A DNA stretch of 64,000 nucleotides. Source: Metridium senile. Taxonomy: Eukaryota > Cnidaria > Anthozoa > Actiniaria > Metridiidae. Shown here piece by piece: positions 1 through 14,100 of the stretch (positions within the stretch are counted from its first letter, which is position 1; every line of letters begins with the position of its first letter). The stretch spans positions 14,564,447 through 14,628,446 of the forward strand of contig OX459100.1 in the NCBI GenBank assembly GCA_949775045.1, read 5' to 3'. Below the pieces are notes generated by a model, which searched no databases, was not told where the DNA came from, and saw only the letters and a list, made by a program, of their open reading frames with translations. Position numbers and translations under genes: made by a program.

Positions 1-2560
1 GATCTTAAAATGTTTCAAAAAGATCGGGGTTTTCAGCAAAAAATGATCGCCTAGACCTTATTAGTAATGTCTGAGAATATTAGAGCATTCTGATAAACCC
101 GCAAGATTTTATTTAGAAAAAATTACAAAATCCTACCCAGAATGCAATATGTCCTATAGGGTGATCTTAAAATGTTTCAAAAAGATCGGGGTTTTCGACA
201 AAAAAATGATCGCCTAGACCCTGTTAGTAATGTCTAAGAATATTAGAGCATTCTGATAAATCTGCAAGATTTTATTTAGAAAAAACTACAAAATCCTACC
301 CAGAATGCAATATGGCATATAGATGGATCTTAAAATGGGTCAAAAAGATCGGTGTTTTCGGCAAAAAATGATCGCCTAGACCTTGTTAGTAATGTCTGAG
401 AATATTAGAGCATTCTGATAAATCGGCAAGATTTTATTTAGAAAAAACTACAAAATCCTACCCAGAATGCAATATGGTATATAGGGGGATCTTAAAATGT
501 GTAAAAAAGATCGGGGTTTTCTGCAAAAAATTATCGCCTAGATCCTGTTAGTAATGTCTGAGAATATTAGAGCATTCTGATAAACCCGCAAGATTTTATT
601 TAGAAAAAACTACAAAAACCTACCCAGAATGCAATATGGTATATAGGGTTATCTGAAAATGTGTCAAAAAGATCGGGGTTTTCAGCACAAAATGCTCGCC
701 TAGACCCTGTTAGTAATGTCTGTAAATCTTAGAGCATTCTGATATACCTGAAAGATTTCATTTCGAAAAAACTACAAAATCCTACCAAGAGTGCAACTTG
801 GCTTATAGGGTGATCTTAAAATGGGTCAAAAAGATCGGGGTTTTCGACAAAAAATGATCGCCTAGACCTTGTTAGTAATGTCTGAGAATATTAGAGCATT
901 CTGATAAGTCTGCAAGATTTTATTTAGAAAAAACTACAAAATCCTACCCAGAATGCAACTTGGCCTATAGGGTGATCTTAAAATGGGTCAAAAAGATCGG
1001 TGTTTTTAGCAAAAAAATGATAGCCTAGACCTTGTTAGTAATGTCTGAGAATATTAGAGCATTCTGATAAATCTGCAAGATTTTATTTAGAAAAAACTAC
1101 AAAATCCTACCCAGAATATGGCCTTTAGGGTGATCTTAAAATGTTTCAAAAAGATCGGGGTTATCGACAAAAAATGATCGCCTAGACTCTGTTAGTAATG
1201 TCCGAGAATATTAGAGCATTCTGATAAATCCGCAAGATTTTATTTAGAAAAAACTACAAAATCCTACCCAGAATGCAATATGGTATATAGGGGGATCTTA
1301 AAATGTGTCAAAAAGATCGGGGTTTTCTGCAAAAAATTATCGCCTAGATCCTGTTAGTAATGTCTGAGAATATTAGAGCATTTTGATAAATCTGCAAGAT
1401 TTTATTTAGAAAAAACTACAAAATCCTACCCAGAATGCAATATGGCCTATAGGGTTATCTGAAAATGTGTCAAAAAGATCGGGGTTTTCAGCACAAAATG
1501 CTCGCCTAGACCCTGTTAGTAATGTCTGGAAATATTAGAGCATTCTGATATATCCGCAAGATTTCATTTAGAAAAAACTACAAAAAAATACCCAGAATGC
1601 AGTATGGCCTATAGGGTTATCTGAAAATGTGTCAAAAAGATCGGGGTTTTCGGGACAAAGTGATTGCCTAGACCATGTTAGTAATGTCTGGAAATATTAG
1701 AGCTTTCTGATATATCCGCAAGATTGTATTTAGAAAAAATTCTAAAATCCTACCCAGAATGCAATTTGGCCTATAGGGTTATCTGAAAATGTGTCAAAAA
1801 GATCGCGGTTTTCGGCACAAAGTGATCGTCTAGACCCTGTTAGTAATGTCTGGAAATATTAGAGCATTCTGATAAATCTGCAAGATTTTATTTAGAAAAA
1901 ACTACAAAATCCTACTCAGAATGCAATATGGCCTATAGGGTGATCTTAAAATGTTTCAAAAAGATCAAGGTTTTCGGCAAAAAATGATCGCCTAGACCCT
2001 GTTAGTAATGTCTGAGAATATTAGAGCATTCTGATAAGTCTGCAAGATTTTATTTAGAAAAAACTACAAAATCCTACCCAGAATGCAACATGGCCTATAG
2101 GGTGATCTTAAAATGGGTCAAAAAGATCGGGGTTTTCGGCAACAAATTATCGCCTAGACCTTGTTAGTAATGTCTGAGGATATTAGAGCATTCTGATAAA
2201 TCCGCAAGATTTTATTTAGAAAAAACTACAAAATCCTACCCAGAATGCAATATGCCCTATAGGGTGATCTTAAACTGTTTCAAAAAGATCGGGGTTTTCG
2301 ACAAAAAATGATCGCCTAGACCCTGTTAGTAATGTCTGAGAATATTAGAGCATTCTGATAAGTCTGCAAGATTTTATTTAGAAAAAACTACAAAATCCTA
2401 CCCAGAATGCAATATGGCCTATAGGGTGATCTTTAAATGTGTCATAAAGATCGGGGTTTTCGACAAAAAATGATGACCTAGACCCTGTTAGTAATGTCTG
2501 AGAATATTAGAGCATTCTCATAAATCCGCAAGATTTTATTTAGAAAAAACTACAAAATCC

Positions 2561-5500
2561 TACTCAGAATGCAATATGGCCTATAGGGTGATCTTAAAAT
2601 GTTTCAAAAAGATCAAGGTTTTCGGCAAAAAATGATCGCCTAGACCCTGTTAGTAATGTCTGAGAATATTAGAGCATTCTGATAAGTCTGCAAGATTTTA
2701 TTTAGAAAAAACTACAAAATCCTACCCAGAATGCAACATGGCCTATAGGGTGATCTTAAAATGGGTCAAAAAGATCGGGATTTTCGGCAACAAATTATCG
2801 CCTAGACCTTGTTAGTAATGTCTGAGGATATTAGAGCATTCTGATAAATCCGCAAGATTTTATTTAGAAAAAACTACAAAATCCTACCCAGAATGCAATA
2901 TGCCCTATAGGGTGATCTTAAACTGTTTCAAAAAGATCGGGGTTTTCGACAAAAAATGATCGCCTAGACCCTGTTAGTAATGTCTGAGAATATTAGAGCA
3001 TTCTGATAAGTCTGCAAGATTTTATTTAGAAAAAACTACAAAATCCTACCCAGAATGCAATATGGCCTATAGGGTGATCTTAAATGTGTCATAAAGATCG
3101 GGGTTTTCGACAAAAAATGATGACCTAGACCCTGTTAGTAATGTCTGAGAATATTAGAGCATTCTCATAAATCCGCAAGATTTTATTTAGAAAAAACTAC
3201 AAAATCCTACCCAGAATGCAATATGGCCTATAGGGTGATCTTAAAATGTTTCAAAAAGATCATGGTTTTCGGCAAAAAATGATCGCCTAGACCCTGTTAG
3301 TAATGTCTGAGAATATTAGAGCATTCTGATAAGTCTGCAAGATTTTATTTAGAAAAAACTACAAAATCCTACCCAGAATGCAATATGGCCTATAGGGTGA
3401 TCTTAAAATGTTTCAAAAAGATCGGGGTTTTAAGCAAAAAATGATCGCCTAGACCTTATTAGTAATGTCTGAGAATATTAGAGCATTCTGATAAACCCGT
3501 AAGATTTTATTTAGAAAAAACTACAAAATCCTACCCAGAATGCAATATGTCCTATAGGGGGATCTTAAAATGTTTCAAAAAGATCGGGGTTTTCGACAAA
3601 AAAATGATCGCCTAGACCCTGTTAGTAATGTCTAAGAATATTAGAGCATTCTGATAAATCTGCAAGATTTTATTTAGAAAAAACTACAAAATCCTACCCA
3701 GAATGCAATATGGCCTATAGGGTGATCTTAAAATGTTTCAAAAAGATCGGGGTTTTCAGCAAAAAATGATCGCCTAGACCTTATTAGTAATGTCTGAGAA
3801 TATTAGAGCATTCTGATAAACCCGCAAGATTTTATTTAGAAAAAACTACAAAATCCTACCCAGAATGCAATATGTCCTATAGGGTGATCTTAAAATGTTT
3901 CAAAAAGATCGGGGTTTTCGACAAAAAAATGATCGCCTAGACCCTGTTAGTAATGTCTAAGAATATTAGAGCATTCTGATAAATCTGCAAGATTTTATTT
4001 AGAAAAAACTACAAAATCCTACCCAGAATGCAATATGGCATATAGATGGATCTTAAAATGGGTCAAAAAGATCGGAGTTTTCGGCAAAAAATGATCGCCT
4101 AGACCTTGTTAGTAATGTCTGAGAATATTAGAGCTTTCTGATATATCCGCAAGATTGTATTTAGAAAAAATTCTAAAATCCTACCCAGAATGCAATTTGG
4201 CCTATAGGGTTATCTGAAAATGTGTCAAAAAGATCGCGGTTTTCGGCACAAAGTGATCGTCTAGACCCTGTTAGTAATGTCTGGAAATATTGGAGCCTTC
4301 TGATATATCTGCAAGATTTTATTTACAAAAAATTACAAAATCATACACAGAATGCAATATGGCCTATAGGGTTATCTGAAAATGTGTCAAAAAGATCGCG
4401 GTTTTCGTGACAAAGTGATTGCCTAGACCATGTTAGTAATGTCTGGAAATATTAGAGCTTTCTGATATATCCGCAAGATTTTATTTAGAAAAAACTACAA
4501 AATCCTACCCAGAAAGCAATATGGCCTATAGGGTTATCTGAAAATGTGTCAAAAAGATCGGGGTTCTCGGCACAAAGTGATCGCCTAGACCCTGTTAGTA
4601 ATGTCTGGAAATATTAGAGCATTCTGATATATCCGCAAGATTTCATTTAGAAAAAAACTACAAAAAAATACCCAGAATGCAGTATGGCTTATAGGGTTAT
4701 CTGAAAATGTGTCAAAAAGATCGGGGTTGTCGGCACAAAGTGATCGCCTAGACCCTGTTAGTAATGTCTGAGAATATTGGAGCATTCTCATAAATCTGCA
4801 AGATTTTATTTAGAAAAAACTACAAAATCCTACCCAGAATGCAATATGGCCTATAGGGTGATCTTAAAATGTGTCAAAAAGATCAAAGTTTTCGGCAAAA
4901 AATTATCGCCTAGACCCTGTTAGTAATGTCTGAGAATATTAGAGCATTCTGATAAGTCTGCAAGATTTTATTTAGAAAAAACTACAAAATCCTACCCAGA
5001 ATGCAATATGGTATATAGGGGGATCTTAAAATGTGTCAAAAAGATCGGGCTTTTCTGCAAAAAATTATCGCCTAGATCCTGTTAGTAATGTCTGAGAATA
5101 TTAGAGCATTCTGATAAATCTGCAAGATTTTATTTAGAAAAAACTACAAAATCCTACCCAGAATGCAATATGGCCTATAGGGTTATCTGAAAATGTGTCA
5201 AAAAGATCGGGGTTTTCAGCACAAAATGCTCGCCTAGACCCTGTTAGTAATGTCTGGAAATATTAGAGCATTCTGATATATCCGCAAGATTTCATTTAGA
5301 AAAAACTACAAAAAAATACCCAGAATGCAGTATGGCCTATAGGGTTATCTGAAAATGTGTCAAAAAGATCGGGGTTTTCGGGACAAAGTGATTGCCTAGA
5401 CCATGTTAGTAATGTCTGGAAATATTAGAGCTTTCTGATATATCCGCAAGATTGTATTTAGAAAAAATTCTAAAATCCTACCCAGAATGCAATTTGGCCT

Positions 5501-8500
5501 ATAGGGTTATCTGAAAATGTGTCAAAAAGATCGCGGTTTTCGGCACAAAGTGATCGTCTAGACCCTGTTAGTAATGTCTGGAAATATTAGAGCATTCTGA
5601 TAAATCTGCAAGATTTTATTTAGAAAAAACTACAAAATCCTACTCAGAATGCAATATGGCCTATAGGGTGATCTTAAAATGTTTCAAAAAGATCAAGGTT
5701 TTCGGCAAAAAATGATCGCCTAGACCCTGTTAGTAATGTCTGAGAATATTAGAGCATTCTGATAAGTCTGCAAGATTTTATTTAGAAAAAACTACAAAAT
5801 CCTACCCAGAATGCAACATGGCCTATAGGGTGATCTTAAAATGGGTCAAAAAGATCGGGGTTTTCGGCAACAAATTATCGCCTAGACCTTGTTAGTAATG
5901 TCTGAGGATATTAGAGCATTCTGATAAATCCGCAAGATTTTATTTAGAAAAAACTACAAAATCCTACCCAGAATGCAATATGGCCTATAGGGTGATCTTA
6001 AACTGTTTCAAAAAGATCGGGGTTTTCGACAAAAAATGATCGCCTAGACCCTGTTAGTAATGTCTGAGAATATTAGAGCATTCTGATAAGTCTGCAAGAT
6101 TTTATTTAGAAAAAACTACAAAATCCTACCCAGAATGCAATATGGCCTATAGGGTGATCTTTAAATGTGTCATAAAGATCGGGGTTTTCGACAAAAAATG
6201 ATGACCTAGACCCTGTTAGTAATGTCTGAGAATATTAGAGCATTCTCATAAATCCGCAAGATTTTATTTAGAAAAAACTACAAAATCCTACCCAGAATGC
6301 AATATGGCCTATAGGGTGATCTTAAAATGTTTCAAAAAGATCATGGTTTTCGGCAAAAAATGATCGCCTAGACCCTGTTAGTAATGTCTGAGAATATTAG
6401 AGCATTCTGATAAGTCTGCAAGATTTTATTTAGAAAAAACTACAAAATCCTACCCAGAATGCAATATGGCCTATAGGGTGATCTTAAAATGTTTCAAAAA
6501 GATCGGGGTTTTAAGCAAAAAATGATCGCCTAGACCTTATTAGTAATGTCTGAGAATATTAGAGCATTCTGATAAACCCGTAAGATTTTATTTAGAAAAA
6601 ACTACAAAATCCTACCCAGAATGCAATATGTCCTATAGGGGGATCTTAAAATGTTTCAAAAAGATCGGGGTTTTCGACAAAAAAATGATCGCCTAGACCC
6701 TGTTAGTAATGTCTAAGAATATTAGAGCATTCTGATAAATCTGCAAGATTTTATTTAGAAAAAACTACAAAATCCTACCCAGAATGCAATATGGCCTATA
6801 GGGTGATCTTAAAATGTTTCAAAAAGATCGGGGTTTTCAGCAAAAAATGATCGCCTAGACCTTATTAGTAATGTCTGAGAATATTAGAGCATTCTGATAA
6901 ACCCGCAAGATTTTATTTAGAAAAAACTACAAAATCCTACCCAGAATGCAATATGTCCTATAGGGTGATCTTAAAATGTTTCAAAAAGATCGGGGTTTTC
7001 GACAAAAAAATGATCGCCTAGACCCTGTTAGTAATGTCTAAGAATATTAGAGCATTCTGATAAATCTGCAAGATTTTATTTAGAAAAAACTACAAAATCC
7101 TACCCAGAATGCAATATGGCATATAGATGGATCTTAAAATGGGTCAAAAAGATCGGAGTTTTCGGCAAAAAATGATCGCCTAGACCTTGTTAGTAATGTC
7201 TGAGAATATTAGAGCTTTCTGATATATCCGCAAGATTGTATTTAGAAAAAATTCTAAAATCCTACCCAGAATGCAATTTGGCCTATAGGGTTATCTGAAA
7301 ATGTGTCAAAAAGATCGCGGTTTTCGGCACAAAGTGATCGTCTAGACCCTGTTAGTAATGTCTGGAAATATTGGAGCCTTCTGATATATCTGCAAGATTT
7401 TATTTACAAAAAATTACAAAATCATACACAGAATGCAATATGGCCTATAGGGTTATCTGAAAATGTGTCAAAAAGATCGCGGTTTTCGTGACAAAGTGAT
7501 TGCCTAGACCATGTTAGTAATGTCTGGAAATATTAGAGCTTTCTGATATATCCGCAAGATTTTATTTAGAAAAAACTACAAAATCCTACCCAGAAAGCAA
7601 TATGGCCTATAGGGTTATCTGAAAATGTGTCAAAAAGATCGGGGTTCTCGGCACAAAGTGATCGCCTAGACCCTGTTAGTAATGTCTGGAAATATTAGAG
7701 CATTCTGATATATCCGCAAGATTTCATTTAGAAAAAAAACTACAAAAAAATACCCAGAATGCAGTATGGCTTATAGGGTTATCTGAAAATGTGTCAAAAA
7801 GATCGGGGTTGTCGGCACAAAGTGATCGCCTAGACCCTGTTAGTAATGTCTGAGAATATTGGAGCATTCTCATAAATCTGCAAGATTTTATTTAGAAAAA
7901 ACTACAAAATCCTACCCAGAATGCAATATGGCCTATAGGGTGATCTTAAAATGTGTCAAAAAGATCAAAGTTTTCGGCAAAAAATTATCGCCTAGACCCT
8001 GTTAGTAATGTCTGAGAATATTAGAGCATTCTGATATATCCGCAAGATTGTATTTAGAAAAAATTCTAAAATCCTACCCAGAATGCAATTTGGCCTATAG
8101 GGTTATCTGAAAATGTGTCAAAAAGATCGCGGTTTTCGGCACAAAGTGATCGTCTAGACCCTGTTAGTAATGTCTGGAAATATTAGAGCATTCTGATAAA
8201 TCTGCAAGATTTTATTTAGAAAAAACTACAAAATCCTACTCAGAATGCAATATGGCCTATAGGGTGATCTTAAAATGTTTCAAAAAGATCAAGGTTTTCG
8301 GCAAAAAATGATCGCCTAGACCCTGTTAGTAATGTCTGAGAATATTAGAGCATTCTGATAAGTCTGCAAGATTTTATTTAGAAAAAACTACAAAATCCTA
8401 CCCAGAATGCAACATGGCCTATAGGGTGATCTTAAAATGGGTCAAAAAGATCGGGGTTTTCGGCAACAAATTATCGCCTAGACCTTGTTAGTAATGTCTG

Positions 8501-10620
8501 AGGATATTAGAGCATTCTGATAAATCCGCAAGATTTTATTTAGAAAAAACTACAAAATCCTACCCAGAATGCAATATGGCCTATAGGGTGATCTTAAACT
8601 GTTTCAAAAAGATCGGGGTTTTCGACAAAAAATGATCGCCTAGACCCTGTTAGTAATGTCTGAGAATATTAGAGCATTCTGATAAGTCTGCAAGATTTTA
8701 TTTAGAAAAAACTACAAAATCCTACCCAGAATGCAATATGGCCTATAGGGTGATCTTTAAATGTGTCATAAAGATCGGGGTTTTCGACAAAAAATGATGA
8801 CCTAGACCCTGTTAGTAATGTCTGAGAATATTAGAGCATTCTCATAAATCCGCAAGATTTTATTTAGAAAAAACTACAAAATCCTACCCAGAATGCAATA
8901 TGGCCTATAGGGTGATCTTAAAATGTTTCAAAAAGATCATGGTTTTCGGCAAAAAATGATCGCCTAGACCCTGTTAGTAATGTCTGAGAATATTAGAGCA
9001 TTCTGATAAGTCTGCAAGATTTTATTTAGAAAAAACTACAAAATCCTACCCAGAATGCAATATGGCCTATAGGGTGATCTTAAAATGTTTCAAAAAGATC
9101 GGGGTTTTAAGCAAAAAATGATCGCCTAGACCTTATTAGTAATGTCTGAGAATATTAGAGCATTCTGATAAACCCGTAAGATTTTATTTAGAAAAAACTA
9201 CAAAATCCTACCCAGAATGCAATATGTCCTATAGGGGGATCTTAAAATGTTTCAAAAAGATCGGGGTTTTCGACAAAAAAATGATCGCCTAGACCCTGTT
9301 AGTAATGTCTAAGAATATTAGAGCATTCTGATAAATCTGCAAGATTTTATTTAGAAAAAACTACAAAATCCTACCCAGAATGCAATATGGCCTATAGGGT
9401 GATCTTAAAATGTTTCAAAAAGATCGGGGTTTTCAGCAAAAAATGATCGCCTAGACCTTATTAGTAATGTCTGAGAATATTAGAGCATTCTGATAAACCC
9501 GCAAGATTTTATTTAGAAAAAACTACAAAATCCTACCCAGAATGCAATATGTCCTATAGGGTGATCTTAAAATGTTTCAAAAAGATCGGGGTTTTCGACA
9601 AAAAAATGATCGCCTAGACCCTGTTAGTAATGTCTAAGAATATTAGAGCATTCTGATAAATCTGCAAGATTTTATTTAGAAAAAACTACAAAATCCTACC
9701 CAGAATGCAATATGGCATATAGATGGATCTTAAAATGGGTCAAAAAGATCGGAGTTTTCGGCAAAAAATGATCGCCTAGACCTTGTTAGTAATGTCTGAG
9801 AATATTAGAGCTTTCTGATATATCCGCAAGATTGTATTTAGAAAAAATTCTAAAATCCTACCCAGAATGCAATTTGGCCTATAGGGTTATCTGAAAATGT
9901 GTCAAAAAGATCGCGGTTTTCGGCACAAAGTGATCGTCTAGACCCTGTTAGTAATGTCTGGAAATATTGGAGCCTTCTGATATATCTGCAAGATTTTATT
10001 TACAAAAAATTACAAAATCATACACAGAATGCAATATGGCCTATAGGGTTATCTGAAAATGTGTCAAAAAGATCGCGGTTTTCGTGACAAAGTGATTGCC
10101 TAGACCATGTTAGTAATGTCTGGAAATATTAGAGCTTTCTGATATATCCGCAAGATTTTATTTAGAAAAAACTACAAAATCCTACCCAGAAAGCAATATG
10201 GCCTATAGGGTTATCTGAAAATGTGTCAAAAAGATCGGGGTTCTCGGCACAAAGTGATCGCCTAGACCCTGTTAGTAATGTCTGGAAATATTAGAGCATT
10301 CTGATATATCCGCAAGATTTCATTTAGAAAAAAAACTACAAAAAAATACCCAGAATGCAGTATGGCTTATAGGGTTATCTGAAAATGTGTCAAAAAGATC
10401 GGGGTTGTCGGCACAAAGTGATCGCCTAGACCCTGTTAGTAATGTCTGAGAATATTGGAGCATTCTCATAAATCTGCAAGATTTTATTTAGAAAAAACTA
10501 CAAAATCCTACCCAGAATGCAATATGGCCTATAGGGTGATCTTAAAATGTGTCAAAAAGATCAAAGTTTTCGGCAAAAAATTATCGCCTAGACCCTGTTA
10601 GTAATGTCTGAGAATATTAG
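2561..10620. repeat. Higher-order block of ~2.4 kb, three near-identical copies
   Basis: The same ordered series of monomer variants starts at 2,561, 5,641 and 8,237. The marker at each start is TACTCAGAATGC followed by a monomer with GATCAAGGTTTTCGG. Each copy then runs through the same variants (AAACTGTTTC, GTCATAAAG, GATCATGG, CCCGTAAG, ATAGATGG, GGAGCCTTC, GGTTGTCGG, GATCAAAG) for about 15 monomers before diverging. Start spacings are 3,080 and 2,596 bp (19 and 16 monomers). A fourth copy of only the first four monomers begins at 1,913, 648 bp before the first full block. Unequal exchange or recent segmental amplification is the simplest explanation. Confidence 0.85.
3035..3064 (+). promoter_or_regulatory. 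Representative ZNF143/THAP11-like composite motif in the monomer
   Basis: ACTACA at 3,035-3,040 is followed by TACCCAGAATGCAATATG from 3,047. The second part fits 16 of 18 positions of the Staf/ZNF143 consensus as I remember it (YWCCCRNMATSCMYYRCR). ACTACA upstream is the partner element in the vertebrate ZNF143/THAP11 site, although there it directly adjoins the CCCAG part and here about six bases separate them. Almost every monomer in the array carries this block, with variants such as TACCAAGAATGCAA and TACACAGAATGCAA. Protein binding is inference only. Confidence 0.25.
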
Positions 10621-11336
10621 AGCATTCTGATAAGTCTGCAAGATTTTATTTAGAAAAAACTACAAAATCCTACCCAGAATGCAACTTGGCCTATAGGGTG
10701 ATCTTAAAATGGGTCAAAAAGATCGGGGTTTTCGGCAAACAATGATCGCCTAGACCTTGTTAGTAATGTCTGAGAATATTAGAGCATTCTGATAAATCCG
10801 CAAGATTTTATTTAGAAAAAACTACAAAATCCTACCCAGAATGCAATATGGTATATAGGGGGATCTTAAAATGTGTGAAAAAGATCGGGGTTTTCTGCAA
10901 AAAATTCTCGCCTATATCCTGTTAGTAATGTCTGAGAATATTAGAGCATTCTGATAAATCTGCAAGATTTTATTTAGAAAAAACTACAAAATCCTACCCA
11001 GAATGCAATATGGCCTATAGGGTTATCTGAAAATGTGTCAAAAAGATCAAGGTTTTCGGCAAAAAATGATCGCCTAGACCCTGTTAGTAATGTCTGAGAA
11101 TATTAGAGCATTCTGATAAGTCTGCAAGATTTTATTTAGAAAAAACTACAAAATCCTACCCAGAATGCAACTTGGCCTATAGGGTGATCTTAAAATGGGT
11201 CAAAAAGATCGGGGTTTTCGGCAAAAAATGATCGCCTTGACCTTGTTAGTAATGTCTGAGAATATTAGAGCATTCTGATAAATCCGCAAGATTTTATTTA
11301 GAAAAAACTACAAAATCCTACCCAGAATGCAATATG

Positions 11337-14100
11337 GTATATAGGGTTATCTGAAAATGTGTCAAAAAGATCGGGGTTTTCAGCACAAAATGCTCGCCTA
11401 GACCCTGTTAGTAATGTCTGTAAATCTTAGAGCATTCTGATATACCTGAAAGATTTCATTTCGAAAAAACTACAAAATCCTACCAAGAATGCAACTTGGC
11501 TTATAGGGTGATCTTAAAATGGGTCAAAAAGATCGGGGTTTTCTGCAACAAATTATCGCCTAGACCTTGTTAGTAATGTCTGAGAATATTAGAGCATTCT
11601 GATAAATCTGCAAGATTTTATTTAGAAAAAACTACAAAATCCTACCCAGAATGCAATATGGCCTATAGGGTGATCTTAAAATGTTTCAAAGAGATCAAGG
11701 TTTTCGGCAAAAAATGATCGCCTAGACCCTGTTAGTAATGTCTGAGAATATTAGAGCATTCTGATAAGTCTGCAAGATTTTATTTAGAAAAAACTACAAA
11801 ATCCTACCCAGAATGCAACTTGGCCTATAGGGTGATCTTAAAATGGGTCAAAAAGATCGGGGTTTTCGGCAAAAAATGATCGCCTTGACCTTGTTAGTAA
11901 TGTCTGAGAATATTAGAGCATTCTGATAAATCCGCAAGATTTTATTTAGAAAAAACTACAAAATCCTACCCAGAATGCAATATGGTATATAGGGTTATCT
12001 GAAAATGTGTCAAAAAGATCGGGGTTTTCAGCACAAAATGCTCGCCTAGACCCTGTTAGTAATGTCTGAGAATATTAGAGCATTCTGATAAGTCTGCAAG
12101 ATTTTATTTAGAAAAAACTACAAAATCCTACCCAGAATGCAACTTGGCCTATAGGGTGATCTTAAAATGGGTCAAAAAGATCGGGGTTTTCGGCAAACAA
12201 TGATCGCCTAGACCTTGTTAGTAATGTCTGAGAATATTAGAGCATTCTGATAAATCCGCAAGATTTTATTTAGAAAAAACTACAAAATCCTACCCAGAAT
12301 GCAATATGGTATATAGGGGGATCTTAAAATGTGTGAAAAAGATCGGGGTTTTCTGCAAAAAATTCTCGCCTATATCCTGTTAGTAATGTCTGAGAATATT
12401 AGAGCATTCTGATAAATCTGCAAGATTTTATTTAGAAAAAACTACAAAATCCTACCCAGAATGCAATATGGCCTATAGGGTTATCTGAAAATGTGTCAAA
12501 AAGATCAAGGTTTTCGGCAAAAAATGATCGCCTAGACCCTGTTAGTAATGTCTGAGAATATTAGAGCATTCTGATAAGTCTGCAAGATTTTATTTAGAAA
12601 AAACTACAAAATCCTACCCAGAATGCAACTTGGCCTATAGGGTGATCTTAAAATGGGTCAAAAAGATCGGGGTTTTCGGCAAAAAATGATCGCCTTGACC
12701 TTGTTAGTAATGTCTGAGAATATTAGAGCATTCTGATAAATCCGCAAGATTTTATTTAGAAAAAACTACAAAATCCTACCCAGAATGCAATATGGTATAT
12801 AGGGTTATCTGAAAATGTGTCAAAAAGATCGGGGTTTTCAGCACAAAATGCTCGCCTAGACCCTGTTAGTAATGTCTGTAAATCTTAGAGCATTCTGATA
12901 TACCTGAAAGATTTCATTTCGAAAAAACTACAAAATCCTACCAAGAATGCAACTTGGCTTATAGGGTGATCTTAAAATGGGTCAAAAAGATCGGGGTTTT
13001 CTGCAAAAAATTATCGCCTAGACCTTGTTAGTAATGTCTGAGAATATTAGAGCATTCTGATAAATCTGCAAGATTTTATTTAGAAAAAACTACAAAATCC
13101 TACCCAGAATGCAATATGGCCTATAGGGTGATCTTAAAATGTTTCAAAGAGATCAAGGTTTTCGGCAAAAAATGATCGCCTAGACCCTGTTAGTAATGTC
13201 TGAGAATATTAGAGCATTCTGATAAGTCTGCAAGATTTTATTTAGAAAAAACTACAAAATCCTACCCAGAATGCAACTTGGCCTATAGGGTGATCTTAAA
13301 ATGGGTCAAAAAGATCGGGGTTTTCGGCAAAAAATGATCGCCTTGACCTTGTTAGTAATGTCTGAGAATATTAGAGCATTCTGATAAATCCGCAAGATTT
13401 TATTTAGAAAAAACTACAAAATCCTACCCAGAATGCAATATGGTATATAGGGTTATCTGAAAATGTGTCAAAAAGATCGGGGTTTTCAGCACAAAATGCT
13501 CGCCTAGACCCTGTTAGTAATGTCTGTAAATCTTAGAGCATTCTGATATACCTGAAAGATTTCATTTCGAAAAAACTACAAAATCCTACCAAGAATGCAA
13601 CTTGGCTTATAGGGTGATCTTAAAATGGGTCAAAAAGATCGGGGTTTTCTGCAAAAAATTATCGCCTAGACCTTGTTAGTAATGTCTGAGAATATTAGAG
13701 CATTCTGATAAATCTGCAAGATTTTATTTAGAAAAAACTACAAAATCCTACCCAGAATGCAATATGGCCTATAGGGTGATCTTAAAATGTTTCAAAGAGA
13801 TCAAGGTTTTCGGCAAAAAATGATCGCCTAGACCCTGTTAGTAATGTCTGAGAATATTAGAGCATTCTGATAAGTCTGCAAGATTTTATTTAGAAAAAAC
13901 TACAAAATCCTACCCAGAATGCAACATGGCCTATAGGGTGATCTTAAAATGGGTCAAAAAGATCGGGGTTTTCGGCAACAAATTTTCGCCTAGACCTTGT
14001 TAGTAATGTCTGAGAATATTAGAGCATTCTGATAAATCCGCAAGATTTTATTTAGAAAAAACTACAAAATCCTACCCAGAATGCAATATGGTATATAGGG
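11337..14100. repeat. 4- and 5-monomer higher-order repeats (648 and 810 bp)
   Basis: The variant run GTATATAGGGTTATCTG followed by TTTTCAGCACAAAATGCTCG recurs near 11,337, 11,985, 12,795, 13,443 and 14,093. Spacings are about 648, 810, 648 and 650 bp, that is 4 and 5 monomers. The accompanying variant TCTGTAAATCTTAGAGC with GATTTCATTTCG follows most of these points. The same variants occur singly near 660 and 18,160, so this cassette has been reused across the array. Confidence 0.75.

Noticed and set aside
4585..4791. Minus-strand 68-residue frame in the satellite
   Set aside because: Antisense of ordinary monomers; not conserved among neighbouring copies.
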